A stretch of DNA of 10,768 bases from the NCBI GenBank assembly GCA_001817755.1, contig MHIY01000003.1:6868-17635 (forward strand), given 5' to 3'. The stretch comes from Candidatus Colwellbacteria bacterium RIFCSPLOWO2_01_FULL_48_10. GTDB lineage: Bacteria; Patescibacteriota; Minisyncoccia; UBA6257; Colwellbacteraceae. Below the pieces are notes generated by a model, which was not told where the DNA came from, ran no database searches, and saw only the letters and a list, made by a program, of their open reading frames with translations. A program made the translations under genes and the position numbers. Positions 1-5,292 of this stretch are shown here, piece by piece (positions within the stretch are counted from its first letter, which is position 1; each line of letters opens with the position of its first letter).

Positions 1-442
1 TTGTAGACGTACAGCCAGCCGGAAGGGTGGTTGTAGTCGTGGTGGTCGTAGTGGTGCCCTGACCAGCAGCGACTAACTTAGCCCTAGAGATAGGACCAAA
101 GTAACCGGCAGCCGGGGAGATGCCACTGGCGGCCTGCCAAGCGGCGACAGCAGCCTTCGTGAGAGGGCCAAAGTAACCGGTTGGGGCGGCGATTTTAAGA
201 TAACCGCCTGAAATCAAAACGTTCTGGAGAGCAGTAACATCCGCACCCTTTGAACCGACTGTGAGGTTGACGGTAAAGTTGTACGAAGTTGTGCTAGTTC
301 CAGATAAAGATGTGAGCTGAGCCTGCAAAGCGGCGATCTGAGCCTGAAGGTCAGAAATGCTGGTCGTCTGTGCGTTAACAGGGACGATTACAGCAACCGC
401 CAAAGCAAGAGCAATCACAACTTTGGAAAAAGTTTTACTCAT
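1..442 (-). CDS. Secreted peptidoglycan-binding (PG_binding_1) protein, 5' part
   Basis: The first 147 codons of a minus-strand gene that runs off the left edge; ATG is at 442-440. Residues 1-24 form a Sec signal peptide: MSKTFSK, a hydrophobic core rich in A, L and V, and a cleavage-type VNA just before QTT. Residues about 28-48 are heptad-like (SDLQAQIAALQAQLTSL), suggesting a short coiled coil. Residues about 54-125 match a peptidoglycan-binding type 1 domain: VGSKGADVTALQNVL, GGYL, and two copies of the G-Y-F-GP turn, each followed by a helix (LTKAAVAAWQ and ISRAKLVAA). A run of nine threonines follows, probably a cell-wall linker, then LPAGC. Proteins of this plan are common in Parcubacteria and probably attach to the envelope; what the missing C-terminus does is unknown. 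No Shine-Dalgarno sequence precedes the ATG. Confidence 0.85.
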   Translation of the reverse strand, partial: MSKTFSKVVIALALAVAVIVPVNAQTTSISDLQAQIAALQAQLTSLSGTSTTSYNFTVNLTVGSKGADVTALQNVLISGGYLKIAAPTGYFGPLTKAAVAAWQAASGISPAAGYFGPISRAKLVAAGQGTTTTTTTTTTLPAGCTST

Positions 443-458
443 TTGTAAGTAGTAATCG

Positions 459-492
459 CGAATAATGCGAATAGGCATCGAATAATGCGAAT
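459..492. repeat. Two copies of a CGAATAATGCGAAT repeat
   Basis: The 14-mer CGAATAATGCGAAT occurs at 459-472 and identically at 479-492, just upstream of the minus-strand gene start. Close variants occur at 4829-4842 and 4848-4861 ahead of secG, and related CGAAT-rich words lie inside two coding genes (near 1603 and 3319). This makes it a dispersed short repeat family and not a local accident. Confidence 0.75.
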
Positions 493-743
493 CCATATCG
501 TTGCGATTAGAAAGTTGTTTTTGTATTTGTTTGTTTTCGGATGACTGAACGCAGTTAACCATCATCGACCAGCTGCCTTTTTCCTTCGTGAGGTTAAGGC
601 GGCGAGCTGATGTCCGCGAACGGTCCTAGTAACTTTGTGAATAGTAGTTAGTTCGTTAGCTCTATAGCTCGTTAGTAATTGGATTTACTTTTCCTAGACG
701 GCATCAGCCGCTAGCGAGCTAAACTTGCTGTAATCAGCAAGCT

Positions 744-770
744 AAAAAACTAACCTCTATAGTGAGGTTT
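744..770 (-). terminator. Rho-independent terminator on the minus strand
   Basis: Read on the minus strand, a 6-bp stem AACCTC/GAGGTT (764-769 with 752-757, 6-nt loop) is followed after two bases by six T residues (749-744). It lies upstream of the minus-strand peptidoglycan-binding gene, so it would end a short transcript arising between about 770 and 1000, or act as an attenuator in that gene's leader. A second perfect 7-bp hairpin (724-730/735-741) lies immediately beyond the T-run. Confidence 0.55.
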
Positions 771-885
771 TGAAATGACAAAAACCGGAAGACGGCCAAG
801 AAGCCGTGAATCAGGTTTGTATTATGTTAGGTCCGCCTCACTGCGGGCCTAAAACAGCACGAGTGTAAGTGTATTACACTGCTTT
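745..885 (-). ncRNA. Candidate small structured RNA
   Basis: On the minus strand this stretch folds into successive local hairpins: 862-868 with 874-880 (perfect, 7 bp), 829-836 with 843-850 (8 bp with one wobble), 792-796 with 803-807 (perfect, 5 bp), then the terminator-type hairpin with six T residues at 744-770. There is no protein reading frame of note. A TATATA-like -10 lies near 884-889, but the matching -35 spacing is poor. I do not recognise a known RNA family; a long regulatory leader for the downstream peptidoglycan-binding gene is the alternative. Confidence 0.3.
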
Positions 886-890
886 ATATA

Positions 891-930
891 ACGCAAGAGA
901 ACGCAAGGCGTTACAAGGGTTCTCTTGCGT
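891..930. repeat. 12-bp perfect inverted repeat
   Basis: ACGCAAGAGAAC at 891-902 is the exact reverse complement of GTTCTCTTGCGT at 919-930, separated by 16 bases. The inner bases offer an alternative 5-bp pairing (AACGC/GCGTT, 900-912). There is no T-run on either side, so it is not a standard terminator. Function unknown. Confidence 0.7.
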
Positions 931-1046
931 AAATCACAAATCTCAAGCACCAAATTTCAAACAATGTCCAATGTCAAAATCCCAATTTACAACCAATAGA
1001 TCATCCTTCGACATTAGAGCTTCGTCATTTGGAATTATAATCCTAA
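931..1046. repeat. Dispersed CAAAT/ATTTG-rich imperfect inverted repeat
   Basis: The left part is rich in CAAAT, CAAAA and AATGTC words on the plus strand, and the right part (GACATTAGAGC, TCATTTGGAATT) carries their complements. The block at 6918-7029 has the same style and shares the word GACATTAGA. Such intergenic repeats are frequent in environmental bacterial genomes, and short open frames across them are meaningless. Confidence 0.5.
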
Positions 1047-1082
1047 AACCATGAGGTAATAAATTGCCGTTTGCCGGATGAA

Positions 1083-1111
1083 TTGACGATTTTGCCGTTT
1101 AAGCATAGGAT
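1083..1111 (+). promoter_or_regulatory. Promoter of the HTH gene
   Basis: TTGACG at 1083-1088 and TAGGAT at 1106-1111 are separated by exactly 17 bases. Transcription would start near 1118, only a few bases before the ATG at 1122. This argues for that ATG and against the upstream TTG at 1071. Confidence 0.55.
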
Positions 1112-1121
1112 AACGGCTATT

Positions 1122-1892
1122 ATGAACAATTTGTCATATAAAGCCCATGATATTGTCTTTGCCGTTTTCCGGGTGGCTACTCTTATACGAAATGCCGGCC
1201 TGCGCCGGGAGCTTGAAGATGCGGCAATAGGCTTTTTGTCTAAGTTTGACGAGCAAGCCCTCCATCTTGGCCTGCCGACTGTTTTCGACAAGCTTGAAAG
1301 GTTTATACTTATTGCAAAATCGGTTAAGGAAATGAAGGATATCAACGCGGATGTGCTGATACGGGAGATCGGTTACCTGCAGAAAGCGATGCAGGAAAAA
1401 ATAAAGGCTCCGGCGGCAGGACCGGATATTGATTTAGGGAAGGAGTTTCCAGTAGGAAATTTAAATATTGAAAGATTTAATGATTTAAAGATTGAAACAT
1501 TGAAACCCTCCTACGCCAAGGCTATGGAGGGTAGGGATCTAAGGGCAAAAGATGATTTGTTGATGGAAGAGTTGCCGTTATCAGCGAATAACGAATCTAG
1601 TACGAATATACGAATTGGAAGCGATGCGGCAAATGATTTATGGGTAAGCGGCAATGGCGAGATTTCTAAACGGCAAGAGTCTGTCTTGAATAAGATCAGA
1701 GAAACGCAACTTTGCCGTTTGAGAAATTTAATGGAGACGTTTCCAGATATCAGTGAACGCACTATTCGCAACGACATCCAGACACTTATCAACAGGAGGC
1801 TTGTTCGGAGAGTTGGCGGAGGCGGACCGAACAGCTATTTTGAATCGCTTGAGGTCTCGCTACCGACTGAAACACATTTGCAAAAAGCTTAG
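1122..1892 (+). CDS. Helical protein with C-terminal DeoR-like winged HTH
   Basis: 256 residues from ATG 1122; a TTG at 1071 would add 16 residues but lies upstream of the apparent promoter. Residues 1-95 are helical (SYKAHDIVFAVFRVATLI, then FLSKFDEQALHLG and LIREIGYLQKAMQEK) and resemble a helical-bundle domain seen in hypothetical Patescibacteria proteins. Residues about 184-240 form a winged helix: LRNLMETFPDISERTIRNDI as helix-turn-helix, then LINRRLVRRVGGGGPNSYF as the wing, similar to DeoR-type DNA-binding domains. The middle (about 96-180) is low-complexity and contains repeat-derived peptide: NLNIERFNDLKIE (nt 1455-1495), a palindromic block encoding PSYAKAMEG (1506-1531) and TNIRIG (about 1603). 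It is probably a DNA-binding regulator; target unknown. It stands alone between its own promoter and terminator. Confidence 0.7.
   Translation: MNNLSYKAHDIVFAVFRVATLIRNAGLRRELEDAAIGFLSKFDEQALHLGLPTVFDKLERFILIAKSVKEMKDINADVLIREIGYLQKAMQEKIKAPAAGPDIDLGKEFPVGNLNIERFNDLKIETLKPSYAKAMEGRDLRAKDDLLMEELPLSANNESSTNIRIGSDAANDLWVSGNGEISKRQESVLNKIRETQLCRLRNLMETFPDISERTIRNDIQTLINRRLVRRVGGGGPNSYFESLEVSLPTETHLQKA
1455..1495. repeat. In-frame dispersed repeat, copy A
   Basis: 41 bases that match 3372-3413 in gpmI with one substitution and one single-base indel. Both copies are read in the same frame, giving NLNIERFNDLKI here and NLNIERFKDLKI in gpmI. The sequence is far more AT-rich than the flanking coding DNA. 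Confidence 0.85.
1506..1531. repeat. In-frame palindromic repeat (PSYAKAMEG type)
   Basis: The arms CCCTCC (1506-1511) and GGAGGG (1526-1531), plus GCC/GGC closing an AA loop, form a hairpin of 12-base arms with a central mismatch. The encoded PSYAKAMEG resembles the S/Y-F-A-K-A-type peptides produced by a dispersed palindromic element in many Patescibacteria; that resemblance is from memory. Confidence 0.6.
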
Positions 1893-1894
1893 AC

Positions 1895-1921
1895 AAAACT
1901 GCCCATCTGGGCAGTTTTTAA
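1895..1921 (+). terminator. Rho-independent terminator
   Basis: A perfect 10-bp stem, AAAACTGCCC (1895-1904) with GGGCAGTTTT (1909-1918), a 4-base ATCT loop and a T-run. It begins 3 bases after the HTH gene stop. The A-run at the left could also let it work on the minus strand. Confidence 0.9.
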
Positions 1922-1956
1922 TTTCAAAGGTCTTATGAACCGAAGTCGACAAAGAT

Positions 1957-1985
1957 TTTCAGTTTCACAGAAAATAGATTAATAT
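1957..1985 (+). promoter_or_regulatory. Putative leaderless promoter of the NYN gene
   Basis: A TAATAT -10 at 1980-1985 lies exactly 6 bases before the ATG at 1992, so the predicted first transcribed base is the A of the start codon. The -35 candidate TTTCAG (1957-1962) has 17-bp spacing but is weak. Confidence 0.45.
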
Positions 1986-1991
1986 TCGACT

Positions 1992-2609
1992 ATGAAAACG
2001 TATGTCTTTATAGATGCATCAAATCTTTTCTATGGAGGCGAGAAAAGCCTGGGATGGAAAATAGATTATAATAAGCTTTTTAAGTATCTAAAAGAAAAAT
2101 ATGTCGCTACTAAAATCTTATATTTCGGCGGCGTAGAAACGCGCGACTTCAAATACGACTACCAGGCAAATGAAACCGTTCCTCCAGACGCGGTCGAAAA
2201 ACATCTGCTTACTTTACTTCAGAACAAGCACCTAAACGAGGCGGATATAGTGCTTATAGGCAGGCACCTTCAAAGAATAAGATTCTATCAAAGACTTGAT
2301 AAGTTTGGTTATAAGCTTTTGTTAAAACCAGTCAAATTATACGAACAAGGGGATGGAACAACCAGGAGAAAAGCAAACTGCGACGTGGACATGGCCTTCC
2401 ATTTAATGAAAAATCTCGATGATTTCGATAGAGTAATTATTCTTTCGGGAGATGGTGATTTCTTGCCCGTCCTAAAACACCTTAGGGAAATAGGCAAGGA
2501 GGTTATCGTGCTAAGCAGAGGGCCTAGAACAGCCAAAGAAATAAAACAATTTGCCGGGAGTAATTTCAGAGATTTCGAATATCTTAAATACTTATTGGAA
2601 AGGGGGTAA
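1992..2609 (+). CDS. NYN domain (LabA/DUF88-type) putative ribonuclease
   Basis: 205 residues, a complete single NYN domain of normal length with no added module. The PIN-like acidic centre is visible: D8 and N11 in VFIDASNLF, D131 and D133 in NCDVDMAFHLM, and D154 and D156 in ILSGDGDFLPVLKHL. The last strand reads KEVIVLS. These residues normally bind a divalent metal for RNA cleavage, so the likely role is an RNase acting on structured or processed RNA; the substrate cannot be read from sequence. The gene is bounded by a terminator before and a hairpin after, so it is probably a single-gene transcription unit. There is no Shine-Dalgarno; the -10 box abuts the ATG. Its base composition is more AT-rich than that of gpmI downstream. 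Confidence 0.88.
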   Translation: MKTYVFIDASNLFYGGEKSLGWKIDYNKLFKYLKEKYVATKILYFGGVETRDFKYDYQANETVPPDAVEKHLLTLLQNKHLNEADIVLIGRHLQRIRFYQRLDKFGYKLLLKPVKLYEQGDGTTRRKANCDVDMAFHLMKNLDDFDRVIILSGDGDFLPVLKHLREIGKEVIVLSRGPRTAKEIKQFAGSNFRDFEYLKYLLERG

Positions 2610-2616
2610 AAACAAC

Positions 2617-2643
2617 GAAAGGCACCCATGTAGGATGCCTTTC
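2617..2643 (+). terminator. Hairpin after the NYN gene, probable terminator
   Basis: A perfect 8-bp stem GAAAGGCA (2617-2624) with TGCCTTTC (2636-2643) starts 8 bases after the stop codon. The downstream T-run is poor (ACGTTTAG), so termination may be weak. The stem overlaps the proposed -35 of gpmI. Confidence 0.55.
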
Positions 2644-2668
2644 ACGTTTAGTGTCATAATTATATAAA
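2640..2668 (+). promoter_or_regulatory. Putative gpmI promoter
   Basis: TTTCAC (2640-2645), a 17-base spacer and TATAAA (2663-2668) end 11 bases before the gpmI ATG. The predicted leader is about 5 nt, too short for a ribosome-binding site. Confidence 0.4.
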
Positions 2669-2679
2669 TAGCAAAGAAT

Positions 2680-4329
2680 ATGTCAACACGTAGAACTATC
2701 GTAATGGTGGTAATGGACGGATGGGGCATTGGGAAGAAAGACGACTCTAACCCGATCTATATCGCCAACCCTAAAAATATAGACTACATCAAGCGGCACT
2801 TCCCCGCCGGAGCTTTGCAGGCATCTTCGATCGCGGTCGGCCTTCCCTGGAACGAAGAGGGTAACTCGGAGGTCGGCCACCTGACACTCGGCGCCGGACG
2901 GGTGATATATCAGCACTTCCCGCGCATCAGTCTGGCGATAAAAAACGGCTCGTTCTTCGAGAATAAAGTCTTGATGGAAGCGATCAAAGTTGCAAAAGCC
3001 AAAGGCAAAAATGTGAATTTCGTCGGGATACTGACTGAAGGCAATGTCCACGCCGCCATGGACCATGTAAACGGCCTGATCAGGCTTGCCCAAGAGGCAA
3101 AACTGCTAAGGGTGAATTTTCACTTCTTTACCGACGGCAAGGACGGCCCGCCCAAAAACGCTCTGGCTTTGTTGGATAAAGTGCGCGCTGAGGCCGCGAA
3201 AATCGGCTACGATGGCGTACACATCGGAAGCATCGGCGGCAGATATTACGGCATGGACCGCGACCAGCACTGGAATCGGACGGAGAGGGCTTACATGGCC
3301 ATTACCGGCCAGAATGATACCAATATACGAATGGGTACGAATGACTCACCACAAGTAGATGCGGGTGGTGCGGAAAATTTAAATATTGAAAGATTTAAAG
3401 ATTTAAAGATTGATCCTAAAGAGATTATTGAGGCTTCGTATAAACAGGGGCTGACAGATGAGTTCGTGGAACCGAAAACAGCCGACCCGGAGGGAACGGT
3501 GAAAGACGGCGACAGCGTGATCTTCTTTAACTACCGCGAGGACAGCATGAGACAACTGGTCGAGATGTTTCTAAACCCGAGCGCGGTAAGCCAAGCCATT
3601 TCGCCGCTCAAAGACCTTCATATGGCGAGTTTTACGGAATACAGCAAAAAATTCGGCATTCCCGTCGCCTTTCCGCCGGAGAACGTCTTGAACCCACTGG
3701 GCAGCGTGCTCTCCGAAAACGGCAAGGTGCAGCTTAGGATAGCCGAAACTAATAAATACGCTCACGTAACTTATTTCTTCAACGGGTTCGTGGAACAACC
3801 TTTCCCGAACGAATACCGCGTGCTAATCCCCTCCCAAAACGTCGCCCGCTATGACGAATTCCCTGAAATGATGGCGAAAGACATAACCGCCCGCGCAATT
3901 GAGGCCGTTTCCGAGAACGCCTATGACTTCATACTTATAAATTACGCCAATACCGATATTGTGGCCCACACTGGGAACTTCAATGCGACGCTGAAAGCCG
4001 TTGCAACGGTTGACGAACAGATCGGCAAACTGATGGACGAGGTTCTCCGCGCCGACGGAGTTATGCTTATAACGTCTGACCACGGAAACGCCGAGCGCTT
4101 GCGCGACCCGGTCACCGGCCTTCCAGAAACGAAACACGATTCATCCGCCGTACCGGTCTACGTGATAGCGAACGAGCTGAAAAAAGAAAAAGACAATTTC
4201 GAGGTCGAGACCTCGGAACACGAAGTAGCAGGGATACTGTCGGATGTCGCGCCGACCATACTGGAGCTGATGGGCATCCCCCAGCCGGCGGAGATGACGG
4301 GAGTGAGCCTTATGAAATTACTTAGATAG
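2680..4329 (+). CDS. gpmI: 2,3-bisphosphoglycerate-independent phosphoglycerate mutase
   Basis: 549 residues; interconverts 3- and 2-phosphoglycerate in lower glycolysis using two Mn-type metals and a phosphoserine intermediate. Visible signatures: D13 in VVMDGWGIG; the nucleophile S63 in GNSEVGHLTLGAGR; H124 in GNVHAAMDH; R188 and R194 in GGRYYGMDRD; R286 in FFNYRED; K359 in RIAETNKYAHVT; D426 and H430 in NYANTDIVAHTGN; D467 and H468 in TSDHGNAE; H486 in TKHDSSAVPV. Two positions differ from the usual pattern: DGRD reads DGKD (K154), and the second Arg of the FRPDR-type motif is Ser289. The protein is longer than the usual 510 or so, mainly because residues about 211-245 contain dispersed-repeat sequence, roughly 27 residues more than in Geobacillus GpmI between the AYxAI helix and SYKQGLTDEF. 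All essential metal ligands remain, so it is probably active. Confidence 0.95.
   Translation: MSTRRTIVMVVMDGWGIGKKDDSNPIYIANPKNIDYIKRHFPAGALQASSIAVGLPWNEEGNSEVGHLTLGAGRVIYQHFPRISLAIKNGSFFENKVLMEAIKVAKAKGKNVNFVGILTEGNVHAAMDHVNGLIRLAQEAKLLRVNFHFFTDGKDGPPKNALALLDKVRAEAAKIGYDGVHIGSIGGRYYGMDRDQHWNRTERAYMAITGQNDTNIRMGTNDSPQVDAGGAENLNIERFKDLKIDPKEIIEASYKQGLTDEFVEPKTADPEGTVKDGDSVIFFNYREDSMRQLVEMFLNPSAVSQAISPLKDLHMASFTEYSKKFGIPVAFPPENVLNPLGSVLSENGKVQLRIAETNKYAHVTYFFNGFVEQPFPNEYRVLIPSQNVARYDEFPEMMAKDITARAIEAVSENAYDFILINYANTDIVAHTGNFNATLKAVATVDEQIGKLMDEVLRADGVMLITSDHGNAERLRDPVTGLPETKHDSSAVPVYVIANELKKEKDNFEVETSEHEVAGILSDVAPTILELMGIPQPAEMTGVSLMKLLR
3310..3417. repeat. Repeat-derived insertion inside gpmI (contains copy B)
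   Basis: A block of unusual composition in the gpmI reading frame. It starts with a CGAAT-type word (ACCAATATACGAATGGG and GTACGAATGAC, about 3318-3346) and ends with the 42-base copy B at 3372-3413, nearly identical to 1455-1495. The same two repeat types occur in the HTH gene in the opposite order. Confidence 0.8.
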
Positions 4330-4471
4330 CTCGATAGCGACATAGCGAGTTAGTGCAGAAGCCTGATAGTAAATCCTGAATTACTAAACTCTGAATTCCG
4401 CTTTCCGGGATGAGGAGCTAAAGAGCTACCCTTGGCTAGCCACTATTGGCTAATCGCTATATACTATTTCT
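4330..4471. other. Intergenic region with the holin-like gene promoter
   Basis: 142 bases rich in TAGC/GCTA words: a CTCG...CGAG hairpin just after the gpmI stop, AGCTAAAGAGCT, a perfect 10-bp palindrome TGGCTAGCCA (4433-4442) and a direct repeat TTGGCTA (4432-4438, 4446-4452). The TAGCTCG style recalls 640-745. No clear T-run terminator for gpmI is visible. TATACT at 4460-4465 lies exactly 6 bases before the next ATG and is a strong -10 for a leaderless transcript, but no -35 sits at a good spacing. Confidence 0.5.
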
Positions 4472-4819
4472 ATGTTCAGACTTATTCCAAAGCTGATTGC
4501 CGCAGTGGCCGCGAACACGCTGGGCCTCTATCTCGCCGGGCGATTCATAACCGGGGTCATTATCCCGACCGATCTTAAACAGCTGCTTATCGCCGCCGGG
4601 GTGCTGACGGCCATCAACGTTCTCGCGAAACCGATCCTGAAATTAGTGCTCTCGCCGATAATAATAATTACACTGGGCCTAGGGCTGATAGTGGTAAACG
4701 CCATTACGCTCTATATTCTTGACTACCTGATGGTCAGTGTTACAATACCCGTGCTTTTGCCACTTGTTTATGCAACGCTTCTCGTAAGCGTCATAAATTA
4801 TATAGTTAGAAAGATATAG
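4472..4819 (+). CDS. Phage-holin-4-like (YvlD type) membrane protein
   Basis: 115 residues that are almost entirely hydrophobic, with four predicted transmembrane helices near residues 5-27, 37-55, 57-82 and 86-111. The N-terminal pattern KLIAAVAANTLGLYLAGRFITGVII, the LLIAAGVLTAINVLAKPILKLVLSPI segment and the LGLIVVNAITLYI segment match the small family annotated as phage holin family 4 / YvlD. Despite the name, members are widespread in bacterial chromosomes away from prophages and are linked to envelope stress in some Gram-positives. No phage genes are nearby, so a lysis role is unlikely. The gene is separated from secG by 81 bases. Confidence 0.82.
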   Translation: MFRLIPKLIAAVAANTLGLYLAGRFITGVIIPTDLKQLLIAAGVLTAINVLAKPILKLVLSPIIIITLGLGLIVVNAITLYILDYLMVSVTIPVLLPLVYATLLVSVINYIVRKI

Positions 4820-4828
4820 GAGGTATCG

Positions 4829-4861
4829 CTAATAATGCGAATTGGGGCGAATAATTCGAAT
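4829..4861. repeat. CGAAT-type dispersed repeats upstream of secG
   Basis: CTAATAATGCGAAT (4829-4842) and CGAATAATTCGAAT (4848-4861) are one- or two-base variants of the 14-mer at 459-472 and 479-492. They sit between the holin-like gene and secG. Confidence 0.65.
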
Positions 4862-4900
4862 AAATAACACCCCGTTTAATACAAGAATAACCAAACAAAC

Positions 4901-5233
4901 ATGCTTTTAATCAACATTGGACTTATAACTATATCAGTGATCGCAATCGGCTTGGTGCTTATACAAGACAGGTCTTCAGCGACCGGTGGGGCTTTTGGCG
5001 TAGGCGAAGGTACGTTCTACCAGCGTCGCAGAGGTATAGAAAGATTTGTCTTTATAGCCACGGTTGTAGTGATCGCTGCCTTTGCCGGGTTCGCTATCGG
5101 CAACCTTTTGACGACCGACAAAACCACATCAACCGGACTGCCAGAAGTTGAGCTCACAACCGATAACCAGGGCGTAACAGTAACCCCGGTTACCGAACCC
5201 GTTAGCCCGGCCGGCGAAAAAACCGGCAATTAA
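4901..5233 (+). CDS. secG: Protein translocase subunit SecG
   Basis: 110 residues. SecG supports preprotein export by the SecYEG channel. It has the usual two-helix layout: helix one at about 2-21 (LLINIGLITISVIAIGLVLI), the conserved loop QDRSSATGGAFGVGEGTFYQ with RRRGIER (22-48), and helix two at about 48-68. The loop pattern, small residues and Gly followed by a basic stretch, is diagnostic. The C-terminal 40 residues are a Thr/Val/Pro-rich tail without clear structure, which makes the protein longer than a minimal SecG. There is no Shine-Dalgarno. The solute-binding protein gene follows after 59 bases on the same strand, and the two may be co-transcribed, although a short CTCGGA/TCCGAG hairpin and a T-run (5282-5287) lie between them. 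Confidence 0.9.
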   Translation: MLLINIGLITISVIAIGLVLIQDRSSATGGAFGVGEGTFYQRRRGIERFVFIATVVVIAAFAGFAIGNLLTTDKTTSTGLPEVELTTDNQGVTVTPVTEPVSPAGEKTGN

Positions 5234-5292
5234 TCCGGGCCTTCGCTCGGAATATGTTTCATCCGAGGCAGCTGGCTTCCGTTTTTTGAATC

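Larger units (their letters stand above)
443..1082. other. Gene-free, hairpin-rich intergenic region
   Basis: About 640 bases without a credible protein gene between two divergent genes. It holds CGAATAATGCGAAT repeats (459-492), an interrupted long-arm hairpin (about 551-616, 17-base arms with internal mismatches), a series of compact hairpins (724-741, 752-769, 792-807, 829-850, 862-880), a 12-bp perfect inverted repeat (891-930) and a dispersed AAATTTCAAA-type repeat (931-1046). The leader and promoter of the minus-strand peptidoglycan-binding gene must lie at the left end, but I cannot pick a clear -35/-10 pair there. Confidence 0.7.

Noticed and set aside
869..1054. 61-codon plus-strand frame
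   Set aside because: It runs through the 12-bp inverted repeat and the CAAAT-type dispersed repeat; composition is not protein-like.
1071..1121. TTG start extending the HTH protein by 16 residues
   Set aside because: A TTGACG-17-TAGGAT promoter lies inside this extension and the ATG at 1122 follows it directly.
4472..4819. Prophage lysis gene
   Set aside because: The holin-like family is common in non-phage loci and no phage genes are nearby.
5245..5288. Terminator between secG and the solute-binding protein gene
   Set aside because: The 6-bp stem has a 10-base loop and the T-run is about 15 bases away, too far for a standard terminator.
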